Assembly: GCF_003014675.1 (NCBI RefSeq)
Contig: NZ_PYAU01000001.1
Location: forward strand, 1,302,001 to 1,366,000
Direction of reading: 5' to 3'
Source: Labedella gwakjiensis
Lineage (GTDB): Bacteria > Actinomycetota > Actinomycetes > Actinomycetales > Microbacteriaceae
Length of the DNA: 64,000 nt
Part shown: positions 42,877-51,310 of the stretch, one piece after another
Layout: the number at the start of each line of letters is the position of its first letter
Position numbering within the stretch: the stretch's first letter is position 1
Notes under the pieces: model-generated
Told to the model about the DNA's origin: nothing
The model's input: the letters and a program-made list of their open reading frames with translations, nothing else
Database searches by the model: none
Translations under genes and position numbers: made by a program

Positions 42877-43670
42877 CGTTCCCTCTCCTCTGTGTTCCCC
42901 GAGCGTGCCGGGTTCCCCGGACGTGCGAGCTGCGAAGCCCCCTCAGACCCCACAGTGCGCAGCGCCGGGGACCGTCGTGCGCGCGACACGAGCAGTGCCG
43001 CGCCGAGTCCGACCGCGCCGAAGGCGGCCAGGATGAGCCCCAGCGGGTCGACGCCGGTCACCGCGAGGCCGCCGCCGGGCGGCGGCGAAGGCCGTCCCGG
43101 TTCCTCGGGGGTGACGGGGTCGACGGCGGCGGCCGTGAGGCCGAGGCCCATGTCGCCCTCGAGGCCCATGAGGGTCTCATCGCCGCTGTCCTCGGCGACG
43201 AGGCTCAGCGCCACGAGCAGGTGCGTGCCATCGGCGTCGACGCCGTCCAGGTCGAAGACGGGGCTCGACGTCGTGTAGTCGTCGTCGGGCGTCGCGCTCG
43301 CCACGGCTGCGCGGCCCGCTGCGCACTGCGGTGCGTCGGGCACTCCCGTCCACGCGGTGTCGCAGCGCTCGATGGTCATCACGAGTCCGTCCGGCCGCTC
43401 GACGAGCTCCCCGTCCTTCCTCACCTCGAGCACGAGCGACGCCTGCGTCGCACCCTCGATCGTGGCCGTGACCTGCCAGTAGCGCACGACCCCCGGCTGC
43501 AGGTCGAGGAACTCCGCCGGGTACGGGTCGGAGAGGAGGACGAGGCGTCCGGGGTCTCCGGTCTCGGGGACCGGCTGGAAGGCGGCCTGCGCCGACGTGG
43601 CGAGGAGCGAGAGTCCGCCCACGAGGACGCCGGCGGACACGACGGTGAGTCCGCGGATCGCGCCGCTCAT
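42873..43670 (-). CDS. Exported protein with LPXTG-like C-terminal anchor
   Basis: This 265-residue protein has an N-terminal signal (LTVVSAGVLVGGLSLLATSA core) ending near SAQAAF and a beta-rich domain with two cysteines (IERCDTAW and APQCAAG). A Pro-rich linker (PEEPGRPSPPPGGG) precedes the C-terminal LAVTGVDPLG, a hydrophobic helix and basic residues. The LAVTG-helix-RARR layout resembles a sortase sorting signal, as in many actinobacterial surface proteins. It overlaps the signal peptidase gene upstream and the choice-of-anchor gene downstream by four bases. Confidence 0.7.
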   Translation of the reverse strand: MSGAIRGLTVVSAGVLVGGLSLLATSAQAAFQPVPETGDPGRLVLLSDPYPAEFLDLQPGVVRYWQVTATIEGATQASLVLEVRKDGELVERPDGLVMTIERCDTAWTGVPDAPQCAAGRAAVASATPDDDYTTSSPVFDLDGVDADGTHLLVALSLVAEDSGDETLMGLEGDMGLGLTAAAVDPVTPEEPGRPSPPPGGGLAVTGVDPLGLILAAFGAVGLGAALLVSRARRSPALRTVGSEGASQLARPGNPARSGNTEERER

Positions 43671-44281
43671 TCGTCGCTCGCCATCGGGGCGTCCGCGTCG
43701 TCGGCGCCGGCTTCCGCGTCCGTCCCGTTCCGGCGCTGGGCCGGCCAGAAGGACCAGAGGAGGCCCATGACGACGACGGCCGCCGCGAGGCCCACCCCGA
43801 ACGGGCTCTGGGCCACGCCGATGACGCGACCGGCGCCGGGAACGGCGACGAGCACGCGCTCGACCTGCTCGACGACGTACGGCTCGCGATCGTTCGCATC
43901 GTTCGCGTCGCCGCGGAGGACGAGCGAACGGGCCGACGTGTCACCGTCGACGGTGGAGACGGACACGACCCGGTGTGTCACCGGGAGGGTCTGTCCGGGA
44001 CGAGGCACTGTCACGACATCTCCGATCTTCACGGTGGAGGCGTCGATGCGCTCCACGATCGCGGCGGTTCCAGCCGGCATCGTCGGGGCCATCGACCCGG
44101 TGGCGAAGACCAGGACGGATAACCCGAATATCCATCCGATGGCGACGCACGCGAGGACGGTTCCTCCGACGATGCCGGCAATTCTGATCTGCGTCTGGAC
44201 GACGCCGATGGTCTGCGCCTCCGGGGCGCCGTCGTGGTCGTCGACCACGACGGCGGGCCCGTCAGCGAAGGTGTGGGACAC
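43667..44281 (-). CDS. SipW-type signal peptidase I
   Basis: This 204-residue membrane-bound signal peptidase of the S26B (ER/archaeal-like) type has a membrane helix followed by VFATGSMAPTMPAGTAAIV, holding the catalytic serine. THRVVSVSTV comes later, with the histidine that replaces the bacterial lysine, and LRGDANDANDREP is the conserved acidic stretch. A second hydrophobic helix lies near the C-terminus. SipW-like enzymes cleave exported proteins with unusual signals such as TasA. It lies seven bases after the substrate gene at 44289 and overlaps the next by four. Confidence 0.87.
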   Translation of the reverse strand: MSHTFADGPAVVVDDHDGAPEAQTIGVVQTQIRIAGIVGGTVLACVAIGWIFGLSVLVFATGSMAPTMPAGTAAIVERIDASTVKIGDVVTVPRPGQTLPVTHRVVSVSTVDGDTSARSLVLRGDANDANDREPYVVEQVERVLVAVPGAGRVIGVAQSPFGVGLAAAVVVMGLLWSFWPAQRRNGTDAEAGADDADAPMASDE

Positions 44282-44288
44282 GTCCGGG

Positions 44289-44984
44289 TCAGAACGACTC
44301 GGCCTCGAACTCCCAGGCGGGGGCGACGGTCAGACCCATGAGGTCATCGAGCGTCGCGCCGGCAGGGAGCGTGGGGTCCTCGGGCAGCGTGACCTCGAAG
44401 CAGTAGTACTGCACGGATCCGGCGTCGGCCAGGAGCGCCTGCTCCGCCGTGGCTCCCGTGGCTCCGAGGGTGCCGTCGGCGATCACGGCCGGGGCTCCCG
44501 GAGCACCGGTGAACGCGTCGACGTCGCAGTCGAAGGCGGCGTCGTCGGTGGCGACGCGGACGTCGAGGGCGTCGAAGAGATAGCCGTCCGCGTCGTCCGT
44601 CGCGATGCCGTCGGCGGGGACGGCGGGCTGGAGGAGCACCTCGCCCTCCACCGACTCGGGGGCCGTACGCAGTGCGACCGCCGCGTAGACGGAGTCGCCG
44701 GGCGAGAGTGCGAGGGCGTCGAGACCGAAGGTGATCTCCCCTCCGGGGTTCTCCTCCTCGTTCGTGAAAGTACCGGCGGCGAACGGGGCGACGGTGTTCT
44801 GCTCGACCTCGAAGGTCGAGGTGCCGACGCCGGGCCCGCCGGCGCCGTTTCCGCCGAAGACCCATTCGGTGTCGGTCCAGGCGGCGAGCGTCGCGGTGAC
44901 CGCGACCCCGACGAGGGTGCCACCCGCGAGGATCGCGTAGGTCTTGGTGCGGCGCGAGGAGGCCGCTGAACGAGTGCGTGTCAT
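44289..44984 (-). CDS. SipW-dependent (alternate-signal) exported protein
   Basis: This 231-residue exported protein is of the TasA/camelysin-like kind. It has a basic N-terminus (TRTRSAASSRRTKTYAI), a hydrophobic core and the alternate-signal motif ATLAAWTDTEWVFGG. The mature part is acidic, beta-rich and has paired cysteines (AFDCDVDAF, YYCFEVTLP). It is the first gene of the cassette, followed by the dedicated signal peptidase. Such proteins form surface fibres or scaffolds in other Gram-positives. Here that is inference. Confidence 0.82.
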   Translation of the reverse strand: MTRTRSAASSRRTKTYAILAGGTLVGVAVTATLAAWTDTEWVFGGNGAGGPGVGTSTFEVEQNTVAPFAAGTFTNEEENPGGEITFGLDALALSPGDSVYAAVALRTAPESVEGEVLLQPAVPADGIATDDADGYLFDALDVRVATDDAAFDCDVDAFTGAPGAPAVIADGTLGATGATAEQALLADAGSVQYYCFEVTLPEDPTLPAGATLDDLMGLTVAPAWEFEAESF

Positions 44985-45433
44985 GGTCGTCTTTCTCTCA
45001 TCGGTGAGGCGCCGGAGCTGGAGGTTCCCGGCCTGTGAGGTCGAAGTTAGGCAGCGCGAGCGCCGATCTCACCGCTGGTCGCCCCTTTCCGGTAGTCGCC
45101 CCGTGGACGACCCGTGGTCGTTCCGTGCGCTCGGTGGGGCACGCAACACCCGTTCGAGGGGAATGCAGACCCGAGCTCGCCGCGCAAGGTCCCCACAAGG
45201 GGTCCGACTCGTCGACGAACGTCCGAGAAGTGGGCCGAACGCCTGGAATCGACGCGGATCCGGACGCCGTCCGGCACTGGTCTTCTACTGGCCGGCACTA
45301 CGGGGAGACCAGCGCGCGCAGGGGATCGCGAACCACCGACCTGCGCAACCCGGTAGCGGATCGCGTCACGAGACCCAACGATGGAGATACGTGGAGTCCC
45401 TGAGGGGGGACTTGCTGAGGGAGGCCACGGGCG
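44985..45433 (+). other. 449-base gene-free region between SipW cassette and LuxR gene
   Basis: No convincing coding frame, long palindrome or RNA gene was seen. The minus-strand cassette and the plus-strand LuxR gene diverge from here, so promoters for both are expected. A gagggaggcc ribosome site lies before the LuxR ATG. A short tcgaggggaatgc element is the only notable pattern. The length suggests a complex promoter or a long 5' untranslated leader. Confidence 0.5.
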
Positions 45434-48106
45434 ATGGTGATCGATGAGATTCTGACGGGTCGCAAGTCGACGACGAGTCCGTCCAGGCCCGTTGTGGGCG
45501 CCGACCGGAGCACCGCGACGATCGCCGCCTCGCTCGCCCGCGGGCGCAGCGTGATCGTGGCCGGCACCCTCGGATCCGGCAAGTCGTATCTGGTGGACGC
45601 TGTGGCCCACGCGCTTGCGATGGACGGCCGGTCGACGACCATCGTGCGCGCCGCCGGCCCGCTCACGTCGACACCCTTCGGTGCGCTCCGCAGCAACGAC
45701 GTCGTCGCTGCGCTACTCGACCGGCCAGCGGGCGAGGCGCCCTCCTCCACCATCGTCCTCATCGACGACGGACACCTGCTCGACACCGACTCCACGCGCT
45801 GGATCTCCCGCGAGATCCATGCTCGCCGACTGACCACGCTCGTCGTGGGAGCGCCCAGCTCCTCTCCCGAATCACGACGGGCCGACCCGCAGACCCTGTC
45901 GGAGATCGACGAGCTCTGGCTCAGCGGCCGCGCCGAGCGCATCGACCTGCGCCCCCTCACCTTCCGCGAGGCCGAGGACCTCATCCGGCAGGAGGTCGGC
46001 CCGGGCATCATCGACCGCATCAGGCGGGTCGACCTCTTCAAGGCCTCAGGGGGCTCCCGCCTCTTCCTCCTGGAGATGGCGCGGGACCTCGCAGGGCGAA
46101 GCGACCGCGAGGTCGATCGCGCGCCGATCACCACCCGCATCCGCGACGTGCTGCGGTACCAGCTCGGCGATCTGAGCCGGAGCGAGCGCCTGTGTGTCGC
46201 CCTCGTCAGCCGACTCGGAGGCATCACCCGACCCCGGATCGCCCGCGTCCTCGACGCGCGCGCCGCCGAGCGGTTGCTCGCGAAGGGGCACCTCGCGACG
46301 GATGCCCGGACCCCGGACATGCTGCGGGCGTCCAGCATCTTCGCGACGTTCCTCGAGACGTCGGGCGAACTCGACGAGGTGGAGAGGCTCGTCGACGCAC
46401 TCGCGCAGATCCTTCCACCCGACGCCGTCCTGAGCAGTGTCGAGTCCGCCGACCTCGCGACGCGGTGGTCCTTCGACGGGCAGCTCGCCTCCGCCGTGGA
46501 CCACCACGGCGCTGACCTCGTCCGACGAACGATCCTCGTCGCATCGACGGAGGCGTTCGAGCACGGACGGTTCCGGGATGCTCTCGATCTCGCCCGGAAG
46601 GCGGACTCGATCGGTCCGACCGCCGACGCCCAGGTCGCCGTCTCTCGTGCCCTCTCGGGACTGCGCCGCGACGAGGAGGCGCTCGACGCACTCGCCGGGG
46701 CGGTCCCGCTCCTCCGCGACGACGCGGAGGCGCTTCGACTCTTCCAGTGGTGGACGTCGCTCCTCATCGGTCTCGGGAACTATGAGGACCTCGACCCGCT
46801 GTACGCCGAGGCGGGCGGGTGGCCGGCCTCCGGCCCGATGGTACGCGGCGAGATCCGCGCGGCACGGCTCCAGACGGCCTATGCCTTCATGCAGTGGGAG
46901 GACGTCGAGACGGAGGGACTCGACATCGCGAACGACGCGCAGTGCGCCCTGACCACCCGCGTGCGGGCGGCCGTCGAGGCGGCCACCGCCCTCATCTATC
47001 GCGGCGACGTTCCGGGCGCCCTCCGGACGCTGCGCCTCGCACGCCGCATCAACACGGACCCGGTGAGCGGTGCCGCGATCGACGAGATCGCGCACATCTC
47101 GATCCTCACGGGGGACGCTCTCGTGCGCTTCACGTCGGGGGCGGGGTTCTGCGACCTCCTCACCGAGGCGGAGGCCGTCCTCACCCGCGAGAGCGATCGT
47201 CCGACGCCGGCGGCCCTGGGGTTCCTCGGCTACGTCGGTGCCGTGGCCGACATCTTCCGCGGCGACCTGCGTGCGGCCGACCACGAGTACCGCGCGGCGG
47301 TCGCGCGTTTCACGACCGCCGAGTCGTCGGGATGGCGCAGCGGCATCCACAGCGAGCACGCCCTCGTGCTCGCCCTCCTGGACGATCCGTCCGCCGCGAC
47401 CGAAGCCCTCCGTCAGGCCGAAGATCTCGCGGCCGGGAGGAGTCCCCTCACCCGCCACCTCTTCACGCGCGCTCAGCTCGTCACGTCCGCGCAATCCGGC
47501 AGCGGCGACACCGCGGCCCTCGCGCGGGAGCTGCTCACCCTCTCGTCCGAGTCGCCCGGCCTCCGGGCGGTCGACCTCTACCTCGTGCTCCTCTTCGGAG
47601 AGGGCTCCCCCGACGACCGGGACGCGCTGCGGCACCTCACGGCCTCGCTCGACCTCCCCCTCGGACGCCTCCTCGAACGCCACCTCACGGCGCGCGAGGG
47701 CGGCGACCCGAAGGAACTGGAGCGCGTCGCGGCCGACTCCGCGACGGCCGGCACATACCTGCTCGCGCTCCACGCGCAGCGCGACGCCGTCGAGGCCTAC
47801 GAGCGGGAGGGCAACGCCCTCCGGCTTGCGCAGTCCCGCCGACAGCTGGACGACTACGGCACGCTCTCCCGCCGAGCGAACAGTGTCTCGGCCGACCCCA
47901 CCGTCGCGCGACTCTCCGACCGCGAGCGCCAGGTGGCGGCGTTCGTCGCGCAGGGACTCAGCAACCGGGAGATCGCGGACCGGCTGTTCCTGTCCGTGCG
48001 CACGGTCGAGTCGCACATCTATCAGGCGCGACTGAAACTCGGCGCGACGAGCCGACGCGGCATCGGCGACGTCCTCGACCTCGCCGCGTGGTCGCAGCCC
48101 GGGTGA
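45434..48106 (+). CDS. Large ATP-binding LuxR-family regulator (LAL type)
   Basis: This 890-residue regulator of the MalT/LAL kind has an N-terminal AAA-like ATPase with Walker A VAGTLGSGKSYLVDAVA at about residue 42 and Walker B TIVLIDDGHLLD at about residue 108. A long helical-repeat (TPR-like) middle is followed by the C-terminal LuxR DNA-binding domain (LSDRERQVAAFVAQGLSNRE, then SVRTVESHIYQARLKL). It binds DNA on sensing an inducer and ATP. The target is unknown; the divergent SipW cassette is the nearest candidate. Confidence 0.92.
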   Translation: MVIDEILTGRKSTTSPSRPVVGADRSTATIAASLARGRSVIVAGTLGSGKSYLVDAVAHALAMDGRSTTIVRAAGPLTSTPFGALRSNDVVAALLDRPAGEAPSSTIVLIDDGHLLDTDSTRWISREIHARRLTTLVVGAPSSSPESRRADPQTLSEIDELWLSGRAERIDLRPLTFREAEDLIRQEVGPGIIDRIRRVDLFKASGGSRLFLLEMARDLAGRSDREVDRAPITTRIRDVLRYQLGDLSRSERLCVALVSRLGGITRPRIARVLDARAAERLLAKGHLATDARTPDMLRASSIFATFLETSGELDEVERLVDALAQILPPDAVLSSVESADLATRWSFDGQLASAVDHHGADLVRRTILVASTEAFEHGRFRDALDLARKADSIGPTADAQVAVSRALSGLRRDEEALDALAGAVPLLRDDAEALRLFQWWTSLLIGLGNYEDLDPLYAEAGGWPASGPMVRGEIRAARLQTAYAFMQWEDVETEGLDIANDAQCALTTRVRAAVEAATALIYRGDVPGALRTLRLARRINTDPVSGAAIDEIAHISILTGDALVRFTSGAGFCDLLTEAEAVLTRESDRPTPAALGFLGYVGAVADIFRGDLRAADHEYRAAVARFTTAESSGWRSGIHSEHALVLALLDDPSAATEALRQAEDLAAGRSPLTRHLFTRAQLVTSAQSGSGDTAALARELLTLSSESPGLRAVDLYLVLLFGEGSPDDRDALRHLTASLDLPLGRLLERHLTAREGGDPKELERVAADSATAGTYLLALHAQRDAVEAYEREGNALRLAQSRRQLDDYGTLSRRANSVSADPTVARLSDRERQVAAFVAQGLSNREIADRLFLSVRTVESHIYQARLKLGATSRRGIGDVLDLAAWSQPG

Positions 48107-48146
48107 CGTCGGCCCGTGCCCGACCGTCCGTCGCACGGACCGCCGG

Positions 48147-49166
48147 TCAGGACTCCGTCGGGCGTCGCGTCGGGTGTTCCGTCGACGCGGCGGACGACGC
48201 CGCAACGGCCCGCGTGAGCCGCACGGCCGTGTCCCGCGCGGCGGCGAGGAACTCCGGGCTGCCCTCGAGGCGGTACTCGACGCCCGCGGGGATCCACACG
48301 AGCGACGAGAGCATCACCTCGATCGCGTCCGCCGCGATCGGCCACCGCACGTGCTCATCATCGACGGCCTCGGCACCGCGCGCATAGGGGCCGAACCATT
48401 CGAGCATGCGCTCGATCGGCATGGTGAGCACCGCGGCGCAGGGCGGGGAACCCGGTTCGGCCCAGACCGAGGCGAGCCTCTGCCGGACGTACTCCGCCGC
48501 GTCGTCGTACGGGAGGTCGCGTTCGGGGAACGTCACACGCGTTCGGAGGAGGGCGTCCATGCGATCGACGCGGAACGTGCGCCAGTCCTCCCGCCGCACA
48601 TCCCAGGCCACGAGGTACCACGCGCGTTCCGCCGAGACGAGGGTCGCGGGTTCGGCGACACGTTCGCTCTCCGCGCCGTCCGCCGCCGTGTACCGGAAGC
48701 GGAGGCGCTCCCGGTCGCGGCACGCGAGAGCGAGCCGGCCGAGCAGGTCGGTCGAGACGCCCTGGGCGCGCGGCGATCGCGCCTCGACGTGGCCGCCGAG
48801 AGCGTTGACGCGCTCCCGCAGGGCCGACGGAAGCACCTGCTCGAATTTCGCGAGAGCCGAGAGGGTCGTGTCCTCGCCGTCGGTGAGCCCGAGGGACGCT
48901 GCCACGCGGAGACCGATCGCCGTCGTGACCGCCTCGGCGTCCGAGAGGAGGAGCGGCGGCAGGCGCTCCCCCGGCTCCAGCCTGTAGCCTCCGGCCGCGC
49001 CGCGAGCCGCACCGATGCGGTAGCCGAGTTCGCGGAGACGCTCGACGTCGCGACGCAGCGTGCGCGGCGTCACGTCGAGGCGCCGAGCCAGCTCCGTGCC
49101 CGACCACTGCCGGTGCGTCTGCAGGAGGGACAGGAGCGCGAGCACTCGGTTCGTCGTCTCGGCCAT
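48147..49166 (-). CDS. WYL-domain transcriptional regulator (YafY type)
   Basis: This 339-residue regulator has an N-terminal helix-turn-helix (ELARRLDVTPRTLRRDVERL) and the conserved GYRIGAARGAAGGYRLEPGE wing. A WYL domain of about 100 residues in the middle contains RAWYLVAWDVRREDWRTFRV. A C-terminal helical extension follows. The divergent VOC gene with a palindrome between suggests that it controls that gene. Related proteins bind nucleotides or other small ligands through the WYL domain. Confidence 0.9.
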   Translation of the reverse strand: MAETTNRVLALLSLLQTHRQWSGTELARRLDVTPRTLRRDVERLRELGYRIGAARGAAGGYRLEPGERLPPLLLSDAEAVTTAIGLRVAASLGLTDGEDTTLSALAKFEQVLPSALRERVNALGGHVEARSPRAQGVSTDLLGRLALACRDRERLRFRYTAADGAESERVAEPATLVSAERAWYLVAWDVRREDWRTFRVDRMDALLRTRVTFPERDLPYDDAAEYVRQRLASVWAEPGSPPCAAVLTMPIERMLEWFGPYARGAEAVDDEHVRWPIAADAIEVMLSSLVWIPAGVEYRLEGSPEFLAAARDTAVRLTRAVAASSAASTEHPTRRPTES

Positions 49167-49188
49167 TCAGCCATTCTGCTCCGGATAG

Positions 49189-49205
49189 AGGACAGATCGC
49201 GTCCT
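49189..49205. promoter_or_regulatory. Possible operator between WYL and VOC genes
   Basis: AGGAC and GTCCT are separated by seven bases in the 102-base gap, about 65 bases before the VOC ATG. The inverted repeat suits a WYL regulator of the adjacent gene. Confidence 0.4.
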
Positions 49206-49268
49206 GAATGCCTCCTACGGTTCGTAGCAGAGCAGAACAGACGAGCCGATCAGACGAAGGAGAAGCAC

Positions 49269-49682
49269 ATGGACTGGAAGATCGAACTCATCCCCGTGCC
49301 GGTCACGGACATCGACCGCGCGAAGGCGTTCTACGTCGATCAGGTCGGTTTCCACGACGATCACGATCACACCGTGAGCGACGAGCTCCGCTTCGTGCAG
49401 CTGACCCCGCCCGGTTCCGCGTGCTCGATCGTGCTCGACAAGACCCTCACGGACATGCCGGCCGGAAGCCTGCGCGGACTGCAGATCGTGGTCGGCTCGG
49501 CGGACGAGGCGCGGCGACACCTGCTCGCGAACGGTGTCGACGCATCGGAGGTGGACGACCAGCCGTGGGGCCGCTTCGTATTCTTCGCGGACCCGGATGG
49601 CAACACGTGGTCGCTCCAGGAGCTGCCCGAGTGGAGCGCGGGGGCCGGCGGCTCGGGCGAGAACCCGACTCCCCTCCCCTGA
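49269..49682 (+). CDS. VOC (glyoxalase)-family protein
   Basis: This 137-residue vicinal-oxygen-chelate protein has KIELIPVPVTDIDRAKAFYV at the start and RFVFFADPDGNTWSLQELPE at the end, the two beta-alpha-beta-beta-beta halves of the fold. Metal ligands expected in the family (His/Gln and Glu) are partly visible. It is not a typical glyoxalase I and may be a resistance or catabolic enzyme. ATG at 49269 has an agacgaaggaga site just upstream. It is divergent from the WYL regulator. Confidence 0.85.
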   Translation: MDWKIELIPVPVTDIDRAKAFYVDQVGFHDDHDHTVSDELRFVQLTPPGSACSIVLDKTLTDMPAGSLRGLQIVVGSADEARRHLLANGVDASEVDDQPWGRFVFFADPDGNTWSLQELPEWSAGAGGSGENPTPLP

Positions 49683-49729
49683 CCCCGCCCCACCCTCACC
49701 CCACCCCGCCTCATCCACCTCCCAGACAC

Positions 49730-49783
49730 CAAAAAGATTCCGATACGGCACGAAATTTCGGGCTGTATCGGAATCTTTTTGGG
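49730..49783. repeat. 54-bp near-perfect palindrome between convergent genes
   Basis: Two 27-base arms meet at cgaaatttcg with no spacer and two mismatches only. The outer part reads ccaaaaagattccgatac and its complement ends in ctttttgg, giving short T and A runs on both sides. It lies between the VOC gene (end 49682) and the semialdehyde dehydrogenase gene (end 49821). Probably a bidirectional terminator; sequence differs from the other palindromes in the window. Confidence 0.85.
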
Positions 49784-49820
49784 GTATTGGTGGTGGGCGG
49801 GGGGGCGAGGGAGGAGGGGG

Positions 49821-51197
49821 TCAGCCGTTGATGCGGATGAGCTTCTTGTTGACGAACTCCTCGAGCGCGAAGCGGCCCATCTCGCGGCCCGAGCCGGAAC
49901 GCTTCACGCCGCCGAACGGCAGCTCGGCCGAGTCGCCGAGCACGATGTTGACCCAGACCATGCCGGCGTCGATCTGGTCGGCCACGCGCAGCGCCTGCTC
50001 GTCGTCCGTCGTGTACACGTAGGAGCCGAGGCCGAACGGGGTGTCGTTCGCGAGTGCCACCGCCTCCTCCTCCGACGACACCTTGTAGAGCGCGGCCACC
50101 GGTCCGAAGAACTCCTCGTGGAACGCGTCCATCTCGGGCGTCACGTCGGTGATCACGGCCGGGGGGAAGAAGTTGCCGCTCGTCTCACCCTTCGCGAGCA
50201 CCGTCGCACCCTGGGCGATCGCGCGGTCGAGCTGCTCCTGGAGCCGATCCGTCGCGGCCTTCGAGGACAGCGGGCCGAGCACCGTGTCGTCGGCCGTCGG
50301 GTCGGCCGGCTGGCTGGCCGTGAACGCCTCCACGAACTTCTGCTGGAACTCGTCGAACAGCTCGTCGAGCACGATGAAGCGCTTGGCCGCGTTGCAGGAC
50401 TGACCGTTGTTGTCGATGCGCGCGCTCACCGCATCCTGCACGGCCCCGTCGAGGTCGTCCGTCGAGAGCAGGATGAACGGGTCGGAACCGCCCAGCTCGA
50501 GCACGACCTTCTTGAGGTTGCGTCCGGCGATCTCCGCCACGGCGGCTCCCGCCCGCTCGGAGCCCGTGACGGACACACCCTGAACGCGCGGGTCCGCGAT
50601 GATCGTGGCCGCCTGCTCGTTGGTCGCGTACACGTTGACGTAGACGCCGGCGTGAGCGCCGAGCTCCTTGGTGGCGGTGTCGAAGATGTCGGCGATCGCG
50701 GCGGCCGACTCGGGGCACTGCGGGGCGTGCTTGAGGACGATCGTGTTGCCGACGACCACGTTGGGACCCGCGAAACGCGCCACCTGGTAGTAGGGGAAGT
50801 TCCACGGCATGATGCCGAGCAGCACGCCGAGGCCCGCGCGACGGATGAACGCCGAGCCGCCCCCGTCGGCGAGTTCGATGGTCTCGTCGGCGAGGAATTC
50901 CGGGCCGTTGTCGGCGTAGTACTGGTAGATCGCCGCGGCGAAGTCGACCTCGCCGAGGGCCTGCTCGACCGGCTTGCCCATCTCGCGCACGATGATGTCG
51001 GCGAGCTCCTCGCGACGCTCCGTGTGGAGGGCGGCGACGCGGGCGATGAGGGCGGCGCGGTCGGCCACGGGCACGCGTCGCGACCACTCGCTGAACGCGC
51101 TGTGCGCCGACGAGATCGCCTCGCCGACTCCCTCATCCGAGATGGTCGGGTACTCGCGGAGGGTCTCCCCCGTTGCTGGATTGACGACGGCGTACAT
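49821..51197 (-). CDS. gabD: Succinate-semialdehyde dehydrogenase (NAD(P)-dependent)
   Basis: This 458-residue aldehyde dehydrogenase oxidises succinate semialdehyde to succinate in GABA breakdown or a related aldehyde pathway. It has the nucleotide-binding fold with GVSVTGSERAGAAVAEIAGR and the catalytic glutamate in VVLELGGSDPFI. The catalytic cysteine is in NNGQSCNAAKRFIV, and the conserved GVLLGIMPWNFPYYQV stretch is present. The start at 51197 (MYAVVNPATGE) is normal for the family. An 11-codon extension has no support. The exact aldehyde is not certain. Confidence 0.9.
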   Translation of the reverse strand: MYAVVNPATGETLREYPTISDEGVGEAISSAHSAFSEWSRRVPVADRAALIARVAALHTERREELADIIVREMGKPVEQALGEVDFAAAIYQYYADNGPEFLADETIELADGGGSAFIRRAGLGVLLGIMPWNFPYYQVARFAGPNVVVGNTIVLKHAPQCPESAAAIADIFDTATKELGAHAGVYVNVYATNEQAATIIADPRVQGVSVTGSERAGAAVAEIAGRNLKKVVLELGGSDPFILLSTDDLDGAVQDAVSARIDNNGQSCNAAKRFIVLDELFDEFQQKFVEAFTASQPADPTADDTVLGPLSSKAATDRLQEQLDRAIAQGATVLAKGETSGNFFPPAVITDVTPEMDAFHEEFFGPVAALYKVSSEEEAVALANDTPFGLGSYVYTTDDEQALRVADQIDAGMVWVNIVLGDSAELPFGGVKRSGSGREMGRFALEEFVNKKLIRING

Positions 51198-51230
51198 GCG
51201 TTGAGGCTCCTCGTGTCGGGATCGAATCAC

Positions 51231-51268
51231 GTAATCCCCTCATCATCGTGGATGAGACGGAGGATTAC
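51231..51268. terminator. Hairpin between helR and semialdehyde dehydrogenase genes
   Basis: Outer arms gtaatcc/ggattac and inner arms ctcatc/gatgag build an interrupted 38-base stem-loop 43 bases after the helR stop. It is consistent with a terminator or regulatory element ahead of gabD, on the same strand. Confidence 0.5.
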
Positions 51269-51310
51269 CACCGTCGAGAGTGGTCCATTCCGCGGATTCC
51301 GCAGGCTCGA

